Source of the DNA: Verrucomicrobiaceae bacterium
GTDB lineage: Bacteria > Verrucomicrobiota > Verrucomicrobiae > Verrucomicrobiales > Akkermansiaceae
Direction: 5' to 3'
NCBI GenBank assembly: GCA_947372405.1
Contig: CANBTO010000223.1
Span: 1 to 7,829 of the forward strand
Length of the DNA stretch: 7,829 nt
The notes beneath the pieces are model-generated. The model did not search any database. It saw only the letters and a program-made list of their open reading frames with translations, and was not told the DNA's origin. Made by a program: the position numbers and the translations under genes. The first letter of the stretch is position 1. Each line of letters begins with the position of its first letter. This document shows positions 4,347 to 7,829 of this stretch, in pieces.

Positions 4347-6704
4347 CTACCTGCGCTTCTTCCGTTTCGGCGGCTGATTCTTGCGGAACGATTGCGGAGG
4401 GCCTGCATGGGCTGCGGGCTTGGGCTGGGGTTTGGCGTGGTGCTTTGAGGCCGGTGCCGCCTTCGGCGCGGGCTTTGCTGTTAAAGGACGCGTGCCCTCG
4501 CTGGTCGGGCGGCCGGCGACGGAGAAATCCACGAAACGTTTCTCGCGGTCCAGTCCGGTGACATGAAGCGGGATCCGCATGCCCATGGCGATGACTTTTC
4601 CATCGGAGGAAACCCATGCACCGCGATGGGCTTCGAGCCGCCAGCGGCCTTCGGGAAGTTCCTCGCGCTTGACCACTCCGCGGATGCCCATGTCCGGGAT
4701 TTCCACCATCAAGCCCATCGGGCGGACGTCTGTGACGAGACCGTCGAAAACATGCGGGTCGTGCATTTCGGCGACGCGCTGGAGGTATTCGAAGAGTTTG
4801 ATCTGCTTCGTCTCGCTCTCGGCCTCGGCGGAAGTTCGTTCGGTGTCCGAGATATGGCGGGCGATCTCGCGCAGATCGTTTTGCGAGGGAGTAGTGTCGT
4901 TCTTCGGTGGCGGATTGGCGAGCAATGGCTGGAGCGCGCGATGCACGATGAGGTCCGCATAGCGGCGGATGGGGCTGGTGAAGTGGCAGTAGTCGCCTTT
5001 CGCCAGACCGTAGTGGCCGATGGGGTCGGCGGAGTAGGCTGCGCGCTTCAGGCTCTTGAGCAGGCCGAGCTTGATGATGTGCTCCTCCGGGCTGCCCTTG
5101 GAGTCGTCTAACAATTTCTGGATGTGGGCACGGTTGGTGAGATCGCCGGGACGGTAGCCGTGTTGTTTGGCGGTTTCGGTGTAGTCCATCAGGCGCGATG
5201 GCTCAGGGTCCTCATGGATCCGATAGACAGCGGGTTTCATGCGTTCACGGAGGATTTTCGCAACGGCTTCGTTCGCGGCGAGCATGCATTCCTCCACGAG
5301 TTGATGGCTCTCGGTGTGAATGACCGGATCTGCGGCGCAGGCACGGCCCTTGTCATCGAGGCGGATCTTGATCTCCGGCATTTCGAGATCGAGAGCGCCG
5401 TTCGCGAAACGCCTGCGGCGCATGGTGGAGGCGAGGTTCCACCCTTCTTTGACCATGCCGGAAAGCGTCGGATCCGAGCCCTCAGGAGCGGGTTTGCCGT
5501 CGAGTATGGCCTGAGCCTGCTCGTAGGAAAGCTTCGCCCGGCTGTGGATGACGGCGTCGATGAAGGTGGCCTTGGTGATCTTGCCCTCGGCGGAAATTTC
5601 CAACAACGCACACTTCGTCAGGCGGTCTACGTTCGGTTTCAGCGAGCAGATGCCGTTGCTGAGTTCCACCGGCAGCATCGGCAGCACGCGGTCCACCAGA
5701 TAGGTCGAGTTTCCGCGTTCGATGGCTTCCTTGTCCATCGGGCTGTTCGGTTTGATGTAGTGGGAGACATCGGCGATGTGGACGGCGAGCGTCCAGCCGT
5801 CGCGGGTCTTCTCCACCCAGATCGCGTCGTCGTGGTCCTTCGCGTCGGCGGGGTCGATGGTGATGACAAGCTTGTCCCGGCAGTCCTTGCGGCGGGCGAT
5901 TTCGGCGGGCTCGGGGTTCTCCGGCACGCCGCGGGCCTCGGCCAGCACTTCATCCGGAAACGAAGTGCGCAGGCCGAAGCGGTGGATCACGCCAATCATG
6001 TCCACGCCGGGATCACCGGGCCAGCCGAGCACCTCGATGATGCGGCCGCGTGGTGTGATTTTCGGATCGTTCCAGTTTTCCAGATCCACGACGACCATCT
6101 GTCCGGGCTGGGCCGTTGTGTCACCCGTGATTTCGATGCGGCCGTCGATGGCCTTGTCATCGCAATCCACCCAGCCGAAGTTCGCCTTTTTGCAATAGAT
6201 GCCGACCAAGCGTCCGGAGCGGCGCGAGAGGATTTTTTCGACCTTGCCGCGCGGTTCGTCCGGCGCGTCCGGTACGATTTCACTGCGTGTGCGGAAGGGA
6301 CGCTTGGGGCTGGGTTTCTGGATGGAAACGAGCACCCGGTCGCCGTCCAAGGCTGTGCCCGTGTCGCGGCGAGGGACGTGGACGCGGTTGAGTGCCATGA
6401 GATCCAGACCGGTGGCGAGGTTCGCTTCGTCGGTCATCTCCGGGAAGAAGAAGGCGTGGCCCTTGGGGTGGAATTTCAGATGTCCAGTCAGGGAGTTGCC
6501 GGTTTTGGCGCGCAGCATGTAGCAGGCTTTCTTTTTTTCCTCGATGGCACCTTCGTTCACCAAGGTATCGATGGCTTTGCGCAGTTCCGAGCGGCGTTCC
6601 ACGGGGACTTCGAGATTGCGTGCCAGCGATGATTTGGTCATCGGCTGGGTGGGGTGGGATCGCATGTATTCGAGAATCGTATCTCGGAAATTTCCGCCGG
6701 GCAT
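4347..6704 (-). CDS. rnr: Ribonuclease R (RNB-family 3'-5' exoribonuclease)
   Basis: Processive 3'-5' exoribonuclease that degrades structured RNA (mRNA fragments, defective rRNA/tRNA). The 785 residues give the full RNase R architecture: winged-helix HTH_12 (about 5-64, FRDTILEYMRSH...), two cold-shock/OB domains (about 70-240), the RNB catalytic domain (about 275-610) and an S1 domain (about 651-729, FDGLVTDVRPMGLMVEI). The magnesium-binding catalytic aspartates are in IDPADAKDHDDA (Asp284, 290, 292, 293); HIADVSHYIKP (309-319) and HFTSPIRRYADLIVHR (574-589) are also diagnostic. The final ~55 residues are a low-complexity Lys/Pro/Ala/His tail ending KRKKRR, as in the basic tail of E. coli RNase R. 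I chose ATG 6704 because HTH_12 begins right after it; an in-frame GTG at 6767 would add 21 unconserved residues. Only 5 bp separate its stop from the convergent stress-protein stop. Confidence 0.97.
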   Translation of the reverse strand: MPGGNFRDTILEYMRSHPTQPMTKSSLARNLEVPVERRSELRKAIDTLVNEGAIEEKKKACYMLRAKTGNSLTGHLKFHPKGHAFFFPEMTDEANLATGLDLMALNRVHVPRRDTGTALDGDRVLVSIQKPSPKRPFRTRSEIVPDAPDEPRGKVEKILSRRSGRLVGIYCKKANFGWVDCDDKAIDGRIEITGDTTAQPGQMVVVDLENWNDPKITPRGRIIEVLGWPGDPGVDMIGVIHRFGLRTSFPDEVLAEARGVPENPEPAEIARRKDCRDKLVITIDPADAKDHDDAIWVEKTRDGWTLAVHIADVSHYIKPNSPMDKEAIERGNSTYLVDRVLPMLPVELSNGICSLKPNVDRLTKCALLEISAEGKITKATFIDAVIHSRAKLSYEQAQAILDGKPAPEGSDPTLSGMVKEGWNLASTMRRRRFANGALDLEMPEIKIRLDDKGRACAADPVIHTESHQLVEECMLAANEAVAKILRERMKPAVYRIHEDPEPSRLMDYTETAKQHGYRPGDLTNRAHIQKLLDDSKGSPEEHIIKLGLLKSLKRAAYSADPIGHYGLAKGDYCHFTSPIRRYADLIVHRALQPLLANPPPKNDTTPSQNDLREIARHISDTERTSAEAESETKQIKLFEYLQRVAEMHDPHVFDGLVTDVRPMGLMVEIPDMGIRGVVKREELPEGRWRLEAHRGAWVSSDGKVIAMGMRIPLHVTGLDREKRFVDFSVAGRPTSEGTRPLTAKPAPKAAPASKHHAKPQPKPAAHAGPPQSFRKNQPPKRKKRR

Positions 6705-6884
6705 GGAAAGATATTGCCGCCGCGCGTTTCCCACCGCAACGGCAAAGGCTGAAATAAAATGTTGCACGTCCCCGAATTCGAGCCTAGGTGTTTACCATGT
6801 GAATGCGAAAAAATCCGGTGCGTTTTGCAAGCACTGGAAATTTGTGTTTGCTCCGCGTCCCTCAAAATTCATCCTCTTTTCAAC

Positions 6885-7490
6885 ATGAAAATCCCACCTT
6901 CCCGTCGCAAACACGGCTTCACCTTGGTCGAATTGCTCGTCGTTATCGCGATCATTGCCATTCTTGCATCAGCCGGATTCGCCGCTGGCAACTATGCCGT
7001 CCAGAAAGCGAAGAAAACCACGGCGCAAGCCACGGCGGTCGCCGTCGAATCCGCCGTGAACAATTTCTTCACCGAATACGGCAGCATGCCGACGACCGCT
7101 ACGGCCGACACAGCTTCCTCCGGCATCAGCACCGTTGAGGCTGAAGGTAAGGATTTGGTGACGGTGCTGCTGGGACTGGAGGTGAGTGCCACTCCCATGA
7201 ACACGCGTGCCGTGAAGATGCTCAACGCCAAGGAAGGAAAAGCAAACAAGAACGGCCTTATTTACAATACGGATGGAAAGAGCATCACAGGGCTTTATGA
7301 TCCTTGGGGCGGGGGTTACAGAGTCGTGATGGATGGCGACTACGATGAAAAAGTCACCGTGAAGCCGAAGGCTCCCGATGCCAAAACGAAAACCTTGAAC
7401 GGTCGCCGTGTGGCCTGCTGGAGTGATGGCGCAGATGGCGTTACTTTGAGCGGCAAGAGTGGCGACGACGTTTACACTTGGAGCAACTGA
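6885..7490 (+). CDS. Type II secretion / type IV pilin-like pseudopilin (GspG-like)
   Basis: A 201-residue prepilin-like protein. A short basic leader (MKIPPSRRKHG) is followed by the prepilin peptidase site G11/F12 and the hydrophobic helix FTLVELLVVIAIIAILASAG (12-31), with the conserved Glu at mature position 5 (Glu16). The mature protein would be processed by a PilD-type peptidase, N-methylated at Phe and inserted in the inner membrane before pilus assembly. The globular part has YDPWGGGY (138-145), typical of GspG-like pseudopilins, and a C-terminal SDGADG...SGKSGDDVYTW (180-199) that resembles the calcium-binding end of GspG. It is somewhat longer than classical GspG (about 140), with an insert at 68-135. 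ATG 6885 is fixed by the leader; the frame is open back to 6759. No other secretion gene is in view, so it may be a stand-alone pseudopilin as is common in this phylum. The upstream 180 bp shared with divergent rnr show no convincing promoter or Shine-Dalgarno. Confidence 0.92.
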   Translation: MKIPPSRRKHGFTLVELLVVIAIIAILASAGFAAGNYAVQKAKKTTAQATAVAVESAVNNFFTEYGSMPTTATADTASSGISTVEAEGKDLVTVLLGLEVSATPMNTRAVKMLNAKEGKANKNGLIYNTDGKSITGLYDPWGGGYRVVMDGDYDEKVTVKPKAPDAKTKTLNGRRVACWSDGADGVTLSGKSGDDVYTWSN

Positions 7491-7517
7491 TCCGCCTTTG
7501 ATCGTCTGATTTTCAAA

Positions 7518-7551
7518 GCCCCGCTCCGGTTCGATCCGCAGCGGGGTTTTT
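7518..7551 (+). terminator. Intrinsic terminator after the pseudopilin gene
   Basis: CCCCGCT (7519-7525) pairs with AGCGGGG (7540-7546) in a 7-bp GC-rich stem, with an eighth G-T pair possible, a 14-nt loop and TTTTT (7547-7551) directly after. It lies 28 bases past the pseudopilin stop. Read on the minus strand it follows the vapC stop and could also terminate that gene, though the T-run there is interrupted (CTTTGAAAA). Confidence 0.85.
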
Positions 7552-7829
7552 CATTGCGGCGTCATTTCCCAATCTTCGATCCGCAGGCCGGGCACACGTT
7601 TGAATTCCCGTGTGTTGTGAGTAACGAGTGTCAAATCCAGCGCGAGCGCCTGCCCTGCGAGTTGCAGATCATAAGGGCCGATCACCTTACCGATTTTTTC
7701 CAATTCCCAGCGAATTTCCGCGGTATTCAATACGGAATCCCAATCGAACGGCAGCAAATGAAGCGGCTCAACGAAGGCCGATACCTTGTGGCTTTCTCGA
7801 ACGGGATCGGCGCAACGACGGACACCGGC
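7551..7829 (-). CDS. vapC: VapC-like PIN-domain toxin, C-terminal part (cut by window edge)
   Basis: The reading frame is open from the stop (TGA, 7553-7551) to the right edge, giving 92 residues without a convincing start, so the N-terminus lies outside the window; a TTG at 7757 is not a likely start because homology extends before it (VSAFVEPLHLLPFDWDSV). The segment matches the C-terminal two thirds of VapC ribonucleases: PFDWDSVLNTAEIRWELEK, then IGPYDLQLAGQALALDLTLVT with the conserved acidic residue in PYD, then HNTREFKRVPGLRIEDW. VapC proteins are magnesium-dependent RNases that cleave tRNA or rRNA when not held by a VapB antitoxin, which would normally lie immediately upstream, i.e. 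to the right of the window. The first catalytic aspartate is not in view, so activity cannot be judged. Confidence 0.92.
   Translation of the reverse strand, partial: AGVRRCADPVRESHKVSAFVEPLHLLPFDWDSVLNTAEIRWELEKIGKVIGPYDLQLAGQALALDLTLVTHNTREFKRVPGLRIEDWEMTPQ

Noticed and set aside
5124..6632. Long plus-strand open frame of 502 codons
   Set aside because: It is antisense to the RNase R catalytic core, whose motifs are unambiguous on the minus strand. Its residue make-up (many His, Val, Asp, Gly) is typical of the antisense shadow of a GC-rich gene.
6705..6767. GTG start of RNase R at 6767
   Set aside because: It adds 21 residues before the HTH_12 domain with no match to the family; ATG 6704 fits better.
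7551..7757. Complete 68-residue minus-strand protein starting at TTG 7757
   Set aside because: VapC similarity continues upstream in the same frame to the window edge, so it is a fragment of a longer gene.

Overview
The window looks like a stretch of chromosome from a GC-rich bacterium, most likely a Verrucomicrobiota member (Verrucomicrobiaceae / Luteolibacter-like). The grounds are indirect: a verrucomicrobial/planctomycete-style pseudopilin N-terminus (G-FTLVELLVVIAIIAILA), almost no Shine-Dalgarno sequences before otherwise solid genes, and an uncharacterised membrane protein next to a winged-helix regulator. No rRNA, tRNA, CRISPR, insertion sequence or phage gene is visible, and no replication origin.

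Layout, left to right: (1) 1-633, minus, the N-terminal third of acetyl-CoA synthetase (acs), cut by the window edge. (2) 634-818, a divergent intergenic region with a plausible acs promoter and a terminator-like hairpin, followed by an orphan lipoprotein gene (819-1415, plus). (3) 1485-3386, plus: a six-helix membrane protein whose stop overlaps (ATGA) the start of a 99-residue HTH_34-type winged-helix regulator, followed by a divergent IspH (LytB) homologue. Three copies of one palindrome, CTTTGT-NNN-RCAAAG, lie in this block: one just before the membrane gene and two before the IspH-like gene. (4) 3391-3765, minus, glyoxalase I (gloA), convergent with the IspH-like gene; it diverges from a universal stress protein (3892-4341, plus). 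(5) 4347-6704, minus, RNase R, with only 5 bp between its stop and that of the stress protein. (6) 6885-7490, plus, a GspG-like pseudopilin followed by a clear intrinsic terminator. (7) 7551-7829, minus, the C-terminal part of a VapC-like PIN toxin, cut by the right edge.

Most of the window is housekeeping: acetate activation, methylglyoxal detoxification, stress response and RNA decay. The part worth attention is block 3. The IspH-like protein keeps the length and C-terminal landmarks of the family (QTTLS, a DPE remnant of HPE, LTAGA) but appears to have lost all three cysteines that hold the iron-sulfur cluster, and most active-site His/Asn/Ser residues. It therefore cannot be a normal isoprenoid enzyme. 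The shared palindromes suggest that the winged-helix regulator controls both its own operon and this pseudoenzyme, giving a candidate three-gene regulon (membrane protein, regulator, IspH-like protein) of unknown function.
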